From Coenobita brevimanus (taxonomy: Eukaryota > Arthropoda > Malacostraca > Decapoda > Coenobitidae), in assembly GCA_032717465.1 (NCBI GenBank), contig CM064667.1, forward strand, positions 1,708,430 to 1,772,429: a stretch of DNA of 64,000 nt. Reading direction: 5' to 3'. The notes under the pieces are model-generated. The model worked only from the letters and a program-made list of their open reading frames with translations. It was not told the origin of the DNA and searched no databases. Positions 17,443 to 29,836 of this stretch are shown here, one piece after another. A program made the translations under genes and the position numbers. Positions within the stretch are counted from its first letter, which is position 1. Each line of letters begins with the position of its first letter.

Positions 17443-17538
17443 AGGTGCGAGGACAAGTGATCTACTACGTTAAGGGTGAGACAGACTGCCAGTTGACACC
17501 TAAGTGTGCCTTCATGCTCACCCTTCTTGATACCGAAG
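17443..17538 (+). CDS. Candidate 96-bp phase 1-1 coding exon (unit 1 copy)
   Basis: The acceptor-like CCCATTCACAACAG ends at 17442 and the donor GAAG-GTAAAT starts at 17539. The frame open across both sites reads VRGQVIYYVKGETDC, then QLTPKCAFMLTLLDTE. Ninety-six bases with one split codon on each side (phase 1 to phase 1) can be duplicated or skipped without a frame change. The pattern of a beta strand, a linker and FMLTLLDTEG resembles the first strands of OB-fold proteins, but the gene is not recognised. Other copies are at 23351, 29200, 35105, 41031, 46929 and 55883. The adjacent exons are not identified, so expression is unproven. Confidence 0.4.
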
Positions 17539-17704
17539 GTAAATAATATACTGAATGTTACAGTTGTTTTTATTTTAAGTAAAATACATTTTATGTCCAG
17601 CTGATTAAAAATTATTCTTTCTTTATCATTTGTCTTGTTTGTGAAAGTTGTAACATTGGTAGTAATGGTGGTTGTACAATACCGTATTTATCATAAAATA
17701 ATAA

Positions 17705-18002
17705 TTATAATAGTGGAAGGTGAGGGTGGTCATCCTCTTTCCCTTGCCCCCTTTTCTCTATCCTAACCCCTTCCCCCACCTCCCACTTGATAGTGCCCCT
17801 CTCTCTTCCCCCATCCAGTGTAGTGCCTCCCCCCCTTCTCTCTGTTCTTCCTGATGTTGTCCCCTCCTTCCCCCTTTTGATGTAGTCCCCATCTCCCCCT
17901 CTCCTTGATGTTCCTAGCCTTACCACCACCACTCCATCTACTTGTAGTCCCCATCCCTCCTCTCTTAACTTGATGTCCCCATCCTTCCCTGTCTCTTTGA
18001 TG

Positions 18003-18003
<1 letters not shown>
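17705..18003. repeat. Second degenerate pyrimidine-rich repeat, GATGT-CCCC type
   Basis: Irregular repeats of 25-35 bp start with TTGATGTAGTCCCCATC, CTGATGTTGTCCCCTCC or TTGATGTCCCCATCC and lead into the (CT)n of the next unit. The stretch around 17823-17880 is the most variable part of the unit between copies. Between the exon and this tract (17539-17704) the sequence is AT-rich with no feature seen. Confidence 0.8.
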
Positions 18004-18077
<74 letters not shown>

Positions 18078-21000
18078 GATGTCCCCCTGAGTGACAAGTG
18101 AAAAGGTTTGCTATATGCCGTGTCATTTGCTATGGTGGGTGGTGGTTTAGTGGGTTAAGGTGCTTGAGCTGGATGGACACTGTAAGGGTTACATCTGTGG
18201 GGTGGGCAAGTGAGGCTGGTAACCATTGCCTCGTTGGCACTGAGTACCTCCAGCTGCCTGTGTAGAGAACAAAATAGCATTAGATATATTATTGTAACTC
18301 TTAGGGCCATATTCTTGTCAGCTAAGGAAGCTGCCTGGCACCTTTTCCTTTCCTAATTGTTTTTGTATAGGGCTGGTTACTATCAGATTGTATGGTATGT
18401 CATGTATGCTGAGTATGGAGGTATTGTAATAATTTAAATGATTCGAGAGGATAGTAAGGCGTAATAGCAGAATAATCACTTAAGATAGATGTTAGGCAGT
18501 TTCTGCAACTGAGGAGAATATGGGCCTTTGTCAACCCTCCTCCCCCAATCCTACCACTCACCCAATAATTTTTTCAGTTAGGGTTCAGATGATTACTATT
18601 ATTGTTTTTTTCATCCTTACTACCCTAACTCCACCAAAAGATCAGGTGGGATCCAGAACCAGGAAGCATCTAAGCAGGATTTTGTTATTTTGTTGTATCC
18701 AGATGGTATAGAAGGATGCCTTCATGCAGTGGCACTAATTTAACCATGTACCCAGTCTTGTTATCCCCTGACAGGAGGAGGATTGACTGCAAGATAAGAG
18801 CTTGTAGTTCACTGGTTCACCTTCAGAGAAGCCTGGGACTACGACAGCAGGAAAAACATCATATTGATAAAGATGATGAATATCATGGCAATATTTCTTG
18901 TGCTGATGATCATTTATTTATGATCAGCACAATAAGAAATATTACCATCATGCTGATCTTTATAATATGATGTTTTTCATGGTGTACTAAAACACTAGGG
19001 CCCATATTGCCGTCAGTTAACTTCCTTACATCTCTTCCTAAGTAGATATTCTGTTCATTACTCTAGTAACACAGTTTCTCTCTTCCTACCAGGCTGCAGC
19101 AATCCACTCTCCCTCTTATCCAAGCTCCCCAACTCACTGCTTCCAACATCCATCATATCATCACTGGCTAACGTTTTATTTATTGACCATAGGTAGAAGG
19201 TGGTCATGCAGATACTGTAGGTGTGTTTTGTACAAATAAATGTTGTATATGGTATATGGACTACAGTGATTATGTTCAGCACATTTTTACATAAGGTTGT
19301 GTGTGCGAGGGGACTATCATTCCCCCCCCCTTTTTTAATCCCTGGTTAGAGCTATAATAATATATGAAGACAGACTTGTGCTTAATACTCAGCATGTTTC
19401 TTAGACACAGACATGAGTAGAGCTGGGTCAGTGGATCTTTTTCTAAATGCTCCATTATGTCAATGTCTATTATCCATTGCATCAGGAGGACAATTGTCTA
19501 AAGCTATTATAAGTAGTAAATTCATACTAAGTAGCTGATGTGTGCTGGCAAAAAAATAAAGCAGCTTTTAACCACTTCACATTGAATTTTTACCGAGGCC
19601 ATTCACTGTGGGACATAAAATATTTGCTTTCAGACACAGCACTGCTAAAGCCAGACAGTTTCCCATTAGTTTCTTGTGATGGCCTGAATAAGATAATGTA
19701 AAATAGATCCACAAAGGCTTCAAAGAATGTCAGAATAATAGTTTGTCTCAGTGCACAACTATTATTACACTACAGTTTTTACTCTAACTTGGCCTAAAAT
19801 TAACATTCTTTCCATTTTCACTGTACCGTACCGTTCTTGTAACGAGATCCATCCATCCATCCATCATCCAATACTACATTGCCCCATGAGAAGCATAGGA
19901 GCCCCGGGGCTAGGCAGTTGGTCCTGACATTTAAGATGAGAGTGACCAGTCTCACTCATCCCTGAGTGGTATTACATGAGCAGTCAACCCCAACCACCCC
20001 TTGGATATAAACCTTCACCGGCTCAATCCGATTGGAGTGCAATAATTACTCACTAAACCACCAAGTGCCAAAATTTGGTTATATATTTACCATCCAGTGT
20101 AGTCAATGGTTTCCTGATGTACAGGAAACCATTTGGCTTGTCACTCAATGTAGAGTCACCCACAGGCAGAAGGAAGAGGAAAGAATGAAGTAAAGAAAGA
20201 CAGAAGAGGGAGTGTAAAGTTACCCGTAGGCAGAAGGACAAGGAAAGAATGAAGTAAAGGTAAACAGAAGAGGATGGAAGGAAAGAAGGATGGAGGAGAC
20301 ATGTTAGGAATAACTTTGTGTGACCTGACTCTGGTTTGTTCCTGCTGTTATATAGGTAGGCACCATTATAAATACTTGCCAGTGTATAACCTCAGACATT
20401 GCCACGATTGCGACAAAATTAAGATATCAAGTATCCTGGAATTTTGTAACATGTTTGGAATAACTTTGTGTGACCTGGTGGGTTAATCAAGAACACAGAT
20501 TACTACCCATGTGGGGAGGATGAAGAACAAGAGACTGTGCATGAGGTGGAGGGGGAGACCAGGTATAAGATGGGAGGATGAATTGTGAAGATAAATGGAG
20601 GATATGAGTTGGAGAGAGGGCAGCCAAAGGACAGGGCAGTGTGGAAGCGGTTTGTTTCTGGTCACCTCATACAGGACTAAGACTTGTGGCAATTGTAAGT
20701 TAAATTATTCCTGTGTATTGCCAGCAGCCTAAAACCATAAAGGTTACTTGTGTTTATAGTTGTTGTATGCAATCAGTAGCCAGAGTCAGGAGTTTGAGGA
20801 TGTGATTTCACTTCCAATAGCTTATCTTGGGATCTTTATGCATCCATTACACTACATAATATGCATTATTAAAGGTCACAAGAATCAAAGAGAGTGTACT
20901 GAGATGGTATGGTCATGTGGAGAGAATGGATAACAATAGAGTGGTGAAAAAGGTATATCTGAGAGAATTTGAAGGAGGGAGGAGGCGAGGTAGGCCAAGG

Positions 21001-21416
21001 AGAAGATGGAGAGATATGGCGGATGAGTGTTTGAGGAAGAGAGGTTTGGAAGTTGGTGAGGCTAGGGGAGTGACAACAGATCGAGCTGGCTGGATGAATA
21101 TTGTGAGATGTGCCTGATCAGGGATCTGGCACCCCTTTCTAACATGAAGTGTCTCTATCGGATACGTTTATGTGAAGCTACAGAACGTGGTGAATGTTTT
21201 TGGCGTATCAGATACAGCCAGGATTCTGTGGGCTTGAATGGTGAGTGAATGGAGGCGTGGCCTATTGGACTTGGCAAATTTGGGCTGTCTGGACCTTACT
21301 ACTCCTCACTCTGCCCTTCGGTGGGAAAGGAGGTCCAGATGATGATGATGATGATGATAGGTCATATGTTAAATTTGTTTGTGGTTTAGACATACCTTTA
21401 TTTTTGTTTAAAACTG

Positions 21417-21508
<92 letters not shown>

Positions 21509-22428
21509 TATAGGTGGATGGTAACCATATAACCAAATTATCGTGCCTGGTTTTTTAGTGGGTAATTAAGGTGCTCCAGTCGGATTGAGCCGGTGCAGGT
21601 TTATATCCAAGGGGTGGTTGGGGTTTATTGCTCACATAATGCCACTCGGGGATGAGTGAGGCTGGTCACTCTCATCTTAAATGTCAGGACCAGCTTCCCT
21701 AGCCCCGGGCTCCTACTCTCATGGAGCAGCACTAGATTAGATTTTTTTTTTTTTTTTTTTAACCTACAGCCAAGATTTCAAGAGATAACTAGAGTAGTTA
21801 AATGTGGCTTTCATACACTTCATCACTGGAGGTTCCTATAATGCTGAAGTAAATAATCTGACAAGAGTGATTGTGTATTTAAAGAAACTACTGAAGTTTA
21901 ACCTTTTTTGCTTTGGACCCATTAAACCTTTCAGTATGATGATGTACAGTATTCTACATTTATATAATTCATTCTTCTAACAGTTTTACTGAATTGTGAT
22001 GTACCACCTACAGCCAAGATGCAAGTATACTCTCTTTAAAAATACAGTCAATTTAAATTGTCTGTGGATAATATTTTGTGGTTGAATCTAAACTTTTCAG
22101 TATGGTAATGGTGCATTTTTTAGTTAAATATTTGTTCCAACAGTTTTATTGAACTGAGACAACTTCTTTTAGCCAAGACACTGCTAGTACAGTACTATCT
22201 TCAAAGTAAATTACAGTTAATGTAAATTGTCTGTGGATAAAGAAAATAAATATTTTAAAGACATCATACTGAAAGGGTCAGGAATAATATTTTGTTGGTA
22301 CCCACATAATGAACATTTTTTATCAACTGATCTTAGAATTGACACTTCTTTACTGGTAACTTTTCAGTAACAGTTGTCAGTGCTTTTCCTTCCTGTGCCA
22401 GCCTCTTCCTCTTCCTCCTCCTCCTCCT

Positions 22429-22487
<59 letters not shown>

Positions 22488-22829
22488 CTCAGTGTTAGTA
22501 ATTTCCTTCTCTTTTCTTTCTCTTTCAGTGCCAGTCCCTTTCTCCCCCCCCACCCTCTATCTGTAAGAGAGACTTATTCTCCTCTCCCTCCCTCTCTCTC
22601 TCATTTGCAGCCTTCTCCTCCTCCTCCTCCTCCTTTCTCAGTGCACTTCCCTTACTCCTCACTCCTCCTTTCCCAGTGCACTTCCCTTACACTTTGCCCC
22701 TTCCTCAGTGCACTTCCCTTACTCTTCACTCCCTCCTTTCTCAGTGCCATTCCCTTATACCTTCGTCTCCCTCCCCACCCCTCTCACTTATAGCCTCCTA
22801 TTCTTCCTCTCCTATATTTCATAGTGCCC

Positions 22830-22880
<51 letters not shown>

Positions 22881-23887
22881 AGCTCCTTATTCCTCCTCCT
22901 CCTCTCCTCTCCTCTCCATCTCTGTACCAGCCTCTTCCTCCTCAGTTCTGTGTGTGTGCCAGCTCAGTACTCCTCCTCCTTTCTTTCTATCACATTGCCA
23001 TCCCCTTCTTCCTCAATTATTCTCCTCTCTCAATGCCAGCTCCACCCTCTCCTTTTCTCAGAGTGCCGGCCTCTTCCTCCACTTCCTCTTCATTCTCGTC
23101 ATCTTGTTTCTCAGTTCCAGCCTCCTACTCCTCCCTCACTGCCAACACTTGCCTCATTCAAGGAAGAGCAATTGGTCACTTGCCTCATAATTCAGCCTGG
23201 ACTAAGCTGTGTAGCCCCAGGCACCTGTGCTGCTGATGGGGCAGTGAAGGGTTGTGTAATGGTTGGAGGACTGATTTTTAACAGTTTTTTTCTTTCATTT
23301 TTAACTTATCCTACCAACCAGAGTTAATCATTTGATCCCATTCACAACAGAGGTGCGAGGACAAGTGATCTACTACGTTAAGGGTGAGACAGACTGCCAG
23401 TTGACACCTAAGTGTGCCTTCATGCTCACCCTTCTTGATACCGAAGGTAAATAATATACTGAATGTTACAGTTGTTTTTATTTTAAGTAAAATACATTTT
23501 ATGTCCAGCTGATTAAAAATTATTCTTTCTTTATCATTTGTCTTGTTTGTGAAAGTTGTAACATTGGTAGTAATGGTGGTTGTACAATACCGTATTTATC
23601 ATAAAATAATAATTATAATAGTGGAAGGTGAGGGTGGTCATCCTCTTTCCCTTGCCCCCTTTTCTCTATCCTAACCCCTTCCCCCACCTCCCACTTGATA
23701 GTGCCCCTCTCTCTTCCCCCATCCAGTGTAGTGCCTCCCCCCATCTCTCTGTTCTTCCTGATGTTGTCCCCTCCTCCCCCCTTTTGATGTAGTCCCCATC
23801 TCCCCCTCTCCTTGATGTTCCTAGCCTTACCACCACCACTCCATCTACTTGTAGTCCCCATCCCTCCTCTCTTAACTTGATGTCCCC
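17981..23887 (+). repeat. Array unit 2
   Basis: It has the common GAGTGTTTGAGG variant and an (AT)n tract interrupted by ACTG near 21449. The C-run at 19322 is lengthened, which breaks the minus-strand frame seen at 13145 in unit 1. Confidence 0.9.
23351..23446 (+). CDS. Candidate exon, unit 2 copy
   Basis: Identical to the unit 1 copy, with the same ACAACAG acceptor and GTAAAT donor. Confidence 0.4.
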
Positions 23888-23909
23888 ATCCTTCCCTGTC
23901 TCTTTGATG

Positions 23910-23990
<81 letters not shown>

Positions 23991-26900
23991 GATGTCCCCC
24001 TGAGTGACAAGTGAAAAGGTTTGCTATATGCCGTGTCATTTGCTATGGTGGGTGGTGGTTTAGTGGGTTAAGGTGCTTGAGCTGGATGGACACTGTAAGG
24101 GTTACATCTGTGGGGTGGGCAAGTGAGGCTGGTAACCATTGCCTCGTTGGCACTGAGTACCTCCAGCTGCCTGTGTAGAGAACAAAATAGCATTAGATAT
24201 ATTATTGTAACTCTTAGGGCCATATTCTTGTCAGCTAAGGAAGCTGCCTGGCACCTTTTCCTTTCCTAATTGTTTTTGTATAGGGCTGGTTACTATCAGA
24301 TTGTATGGTATGTCATGTATGCTGAGTATGGAGGTATTGTAATAATTTAAATGATTCGAGAGGATAGTAAGGCGTAATAGCAGAATAATCACTTAAGATA
24401 GATGTTAGGCAGTTTCTGCAACTGAGGAGAATATGGGCCTTTGTCAACCCTCCTCCCCCAATCCTACCACTCACCCAATAATTTTTTCAGTTAGGGTTCA
24501 GATGATTACTATTATTGTTTTTTTCATCCTTACTACCCTAACTCCACCAAAAGATCAGGTGGGATCCAGAACCAGGAAGCATCTAAGCAGGATTTTGTTA
24601 TTTTGTTGTATCCAGATGGTATAGAAGGATGCCTTCATGCAGTGGCACTAATTTAACCATGTACCCAGTCTTGTTATCCCCTGACAGGAGGAGGATTGAC
24701 TGCAAGATAAGAGCTTGTAGTTCACTGGTTCACCTTCAGAGAAGCCTGGGACTACGACAGCAGGAAAAACATCATATTGATAAAGATGATGAATATCATG
24801 GCAATATTTCTTGTGCTGATGATCATTTATTTATGATCAGCACAATAAGAAATATTACCATCATGCTGATCTTTATAATATGATGTTTTTCATGGTGTAC
24901 TAAAACACTAGGGCCCATATTGCCGTCAGTTAACTTCCTTACATCTCTTCCTAAGTAGATATTCTGTTCATTACTCTAGTAACACAGTTTCTCTCTTCCT
25001 ACCAGGCTGCAGCAATCCACTCTCCCTCTTATCCAAGCTCCCCAACTCACTGCTTCCAACATCCATCATATCATCACTGGCTAACGTTTTATTTATTGAC
25101 CATAGGTAGAAGGTGGTCATGCAGATACTGTAGGTGTGTTTTGTACAAATAAATGTTGTATATGGTATATGGACTACAGTGATTATGTTCAGCACATTTT
25201 TACATAAGGTTGTGTGTGCGAGGGGACTATCATTCCCCCCCCTTTTTAATCCCTGGTTAGAGCTATAATAATATATGAAGACAGACTTGTGCTTAATACT
25301 CAGCATGTTTCTTAGACACAGACATGAGTAGAGCTGGGTCAGTGGATCTTTTTCTAAATGCTCCATTATGTCAATGTCTATTATCCATTGCATCAGGAGG
25401 ACAATTGTCTAAAGCTATTATAAGTAGTAAATTCATACTAAGTAGCTGATGTGTGCTGGCAAAAAAATAAAGCAGCTTTTAACCACTTCACATTGAATTT
25501 TTACCGAGGCCATTCACTGTGGGACATAAAATATTTGCTTTCAGACACAGCACTGCTAAAGCCAGACAGTTTCCCATTAGTTTCTTGTGATGGCCTGAAT
25601 AAGATAATGTAAAATAGATCCACAAAGGCTTCAAAGAATGTCAGAATAATAGTTTGTCTCAGTGCACAACTATTATTACACTACAGTTTTTACTCTAACT
25701 TGGCCTAAAATTAACATTCTTTCCATTTTCACTGTACCGTACCGTTCTTGTAACGAGATCCATCCATCCATCCATCATCCAATACTACATTGCCCCATGA
25801 GAAGCATAGGAGCCCCGGGGCTAGGCAGTTGGTCCTGACATTTAAGATGAGAGTGACCAGTCTCACTCATCCCTGAGTGGTATTACATGAGCAGTCAACC
25901 CCAACCACCCCTTGGATATAAACCTTCACCGGCTCAATCCGATTGGAGTGCAATAATTACTCACTAAACCACCAAGTGCCAAAATTTGGTTATATATTTA
26001 CCATCCAGTGTAGTCAATGGTTTCCTGATGTACAGGAAACCATTTGGCTTGTCACTCAATGTAGAGTCACCCACAGGCAGAAGGAAGAGGAAAGAATGAA
26101 GTAAAGAAAGACAGAAGAGGGAGTGTAAAGTTACCCGTAGGCAGAAGGACAAGGAAAGAATGAAGTAAAGGTAAACAGAAGAGGATGGAAGGAAAGAAGG
26201 ATGGAGGAGACATGTTAGGAATAACTTTGTGTGACCTGACTCTGGTTTGTTCCTGCTGTTATATAGGTAGGCACCATTATAAATACTTGCCAGTGTATAA
26301 CCTCAGACATTGCCACGATTGCGACAAAATTAAGATATCAAGTATCCTGGAATTTTGTAACATGTTTGGAATAACTTTGTGTGACCTGGTGGGTTAATCA
26401 AGAACACAGATTACTACCCATGTGGGGAGGATGAAGAACAAGAGACTGTGCATGAGGTGGAGGGGGAGACCAGGTATAAGATGGGAGGATGAATTGTGAA
26501 GATAAATGGAGGATATGAGTTGGAGAGAGGGCAGCCAAAGGACAGGGCAGTGTGGAAGCGGTTTGTTTCTGGTCACCTCATACAGGACTAAGACTTGTGG
26601 CAATTGTAAGTTAAATTATTCCTGTGTATTGCCAGCAGCCTAAAACCATAAAGGTTACTTGTGTTTATAGTTGTTGTATGCAATCAGTAGCCAGAGTCAG
26701 GAGTTTGAGGATGTGATTTCACTTCCAATAGCTTATCTTGGGATCTTTATGCATCCATTACACTACATAATATGCATTATTAAAGGTCACAAGAATCAAA
26801 GAGAGTGTACTGAGATGGTATGGTCATGTGGAGAGAATGGATAACAATAGAGTGGTGAAAAAGGTATATCTGAGAGAATTTGAAGGAGGGAGGAGGCGAG

Positions 26901-28296
26901 GTAGGCCAAGGAGAAGATGGAGAGATATGGCGGATGAGAGTTTGAGGAAGAGAGGTTTGGAAGTTGGTGAGGCTAGGGGACTTACAACAGATCGAGCTGG
27001 CTGGATGAATATTGTGAGATGTGCCTGATCAGGGATCTGGCACCCCTTTCTAACATGAAGTGTCTCTATCGGATACGTTTATGTGAAGCTACAGAACGTG
27101 GTGAATGTTTTTGGCGTATCAGATACAGCCAGGATTCTGTGGGCTTGAATGGTGAGTGAATGGAGGCGTGGCCTATTGGACTTGGCAAATTTGGGCTGTC
27201 TGGACCTTACTACTCCTCACTCTGCCCTTCGGTGGGAAAGGAGGTCCAGATGATGATGATGATGATGATAGGTCATATGTTAAATTTGTTTGTGGTTTAG
27301 ACATACCTTTATTTTTGTTTAAAACTGCCTTATATATATATATATATATATATATACTGTATATATATATGGCATTATAGGTGGATGGTAACCATATAAC
27401 CAAATTATCGTGCCTGGTTTTTTAGTGGGTAATTAAGGTGCTCCAGTCGGATTGAGCCGGTGCAGGTTTATATCCAAGGGGTGGTTGGGGTTTATTGCTC
27501 ACATAATGCCACTCGGGGATGAGTGAGGCTGGTCACTCTCATCTTAAATGTCAGGACCAGCTTCCCTAGCCCCGGGCTCCTACTCTCATGGGGCAGCACT
27601 AGATTAGATTTTTTTTTTTTTTTTTTTTTTTAACCTACAGCCAAGATTTCAAGAGATAACTAGAGTAGTTAAATGTGGCTTTCATACACTTCATCACTGG
27701 AGGTTCCTATAATGCTGAAGTAAATAATCTGACAAGAGTGAGTTGTGTATTTAAAGAAACGACTGAAGTTAAACTTAATTGCTTTGGACCCATTAAACCT
27801 TTCAGTATGATGATGTACAGTATTCTACATTTATATAATTCATTCTTCTAACAGTTTTACTGAATTGTGATGTACCACCTACAGCCAAGATGCAAGTATA
27901 CTCTCTTTAAAAATACAGTCAATTTAAATTGTCTGTGGATAATATTTTGTGGTTGAATCTAAACTTTTCAGTATGGTAATGGTGCATTTTTTAGTTAAAT
28001 ATTTGTTCCAACAGTTTTATTGAACTGAGACAACTTCTTTTAGCCAAGACACTGCTAGTACAGTACTATCTTCAAAGTAAATTACAGTTAATGTAAATTG
28101 TCTGTGGATAAAGAAAATAAATATTTTAAAGACATCATACTGAAAGGGTCAGGAATAATATTTTGTTGGTACCCACATAATGAACATTTTTTATCAACTG
28201 ATCTTAGAATTGACACTTCTTTACTGGTAACTTTTCAGTAACAGTTGTCAGTGCTTTTCCTTCCTGTGCCAGCCTCTTCCTCTTCCTCCTCCTCCT

Positions 28297-28339
<43 letters not shown>

Positions 28340-28682
28340 CTCAGTGTTAGTAATTTCCTTCTCTTTTCTTTCTCTTTCAGTGCCAGTCCCTTTCTCCCCC
28401 CCCCACCCTCTATCTGTAAGAGAGACTTATTCTCCTCTCCCTCCCTCTCTCTCTCATTTGCAGCCTTCTCCTCCTCCTCCTCCTCCTTTCTCAGTGCACT
28501 TCCCTTACTCCTCACTCCTCCTTTCCCAGTGCACTTCCCTTACACTTTGCCCCTTCCTCAGTGCACTTCCCTTACTCTTCACTCCCTCCTTTCTCAGTGC
28601 CATTCCCTTATACCTTCGTCTCCCTCCTCACCCCTCTCACTTATAGCCTCCTATTCTTCCTCTCCTATATTTCATAGTGCCC

Positions 28683-28729
<47 letters not shown>

Positions 28730-29737
28730 AGCTCCTTATTCCTCCTCCTCCTCTCCTCTCCTCTCCATCTCTGTACCAGCCTCTTCCTCCTCAGTTCTGT
28801 GTGTGTGCCAGCTCAGTACTCCTCCTCCTTTCTTTCTATCACATTGCCATCCCCTTCTTCCTCAATTATTCTCCTCTCTCAATGCCAGCTCCACCCTCTC
28901 CTTTTCTCAGAGTGCCGGCCTCTTCCTCCACTTCCTCTTCATTCTCGTCATCTTGTTTCTCAGTTCCAGCCTCCTACTCCTCCCTCACTGCCAACACTTG
29001 CCTCATTCAAGGAAGAGCAATTGGTCACTTGCCTCATAATTCAGCCTGGACTAAGCTGTGTAGCCCCAGGCACCTGTGCTGCTGATGGGGCAGTGAAGGG
29101 TTGTGTAATGGTTGGAGGACTGATTTTTAACAGTTTTTTTCTTTCATTTTTAACTTATCCTACCAACCAGAGTTAATCATTTGATCCCATTCACAACAGA
29201 GGTGCGAGGACAAGTGATCTACTACGTTAAGGGTGAGACAGACTGCCAGTTGACACCTAAGTGTGCCTTCATGCTCACCCTTCTTGATACCGAAGGTAAA
29301 TAATATACTGAATGTTACAGTTGTTTTTATTTTAAGTAAAATACATTTTATGTCCAGCTGATTAAAAATTATTCTTTCTTTATCATTTGTCTTGTTTGTG
29401 AAAGTTGTAACATTGGTAGTAATGGTGGTTGTACAATACCGTATTTATCATAAAATAATAATTATAATAGTGGAAGGTGAGGGTGGTCATCCTCTTTCCC
29501 TTGCCCCCTTTTCTCTATCCTAACCCCTTCCCCCACCTCCCACTTGATAGTGCCCCTCTCTCTTCCCCCATCCAGTGTAGTGCCTAACTCCCTTCTCTCT
29601 GTTCTTCCTGATGTTGTCCCCTCCTCCCCTCTTTTAATGTAGTCCCCATCTTCCCCTCTCCTTGATGTTCCTAGCCTTACCACCACCACTCCATCTACTT
29701 GTAGTCCCCATCCCTCCTCTCTTAACTTGATGTCCCC
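23888..29737 (+). repeat. Array unit 3
   Basis: It shares the unit 1 variants in the RTE tail and has a private cluster of changes at 27739-27778 (GTGAGTTGTG and AAACGACTGAAGTTAAAC). Its (AT)n and (CT)n tracts are short, which accounts for the smaller unit. Confidence 0.9.
29200..29295 (+). CDS. Candidate exon, unit 3 copy
   Basis: Identical sequence and splice signals, although unit 3 carries private changes elsewhere. Confidence 0.4.
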
Positions 29738-29759
29738 ATCCTTCCCTGTCTCTTTGATG

Positions 29760-29836
<77 letters not shown>

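Larger units (their letters stand above)
12078..17980 (+). repeat. Array unit 1
   Basis: This is the leftmost unit, joined to PB2 at 12078. It has private variants in the second SINE (CATATATCCAAATTATGG) and an uninterrupted (AT)n of about 75 bp. It shares the GAGAGTTTGAGG and GGGGACTTACAAC variants at 15114 and 15156 with unit 3 only. The MITE target duplication TTA is intact on both sides only here. Confidence 0.9.
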
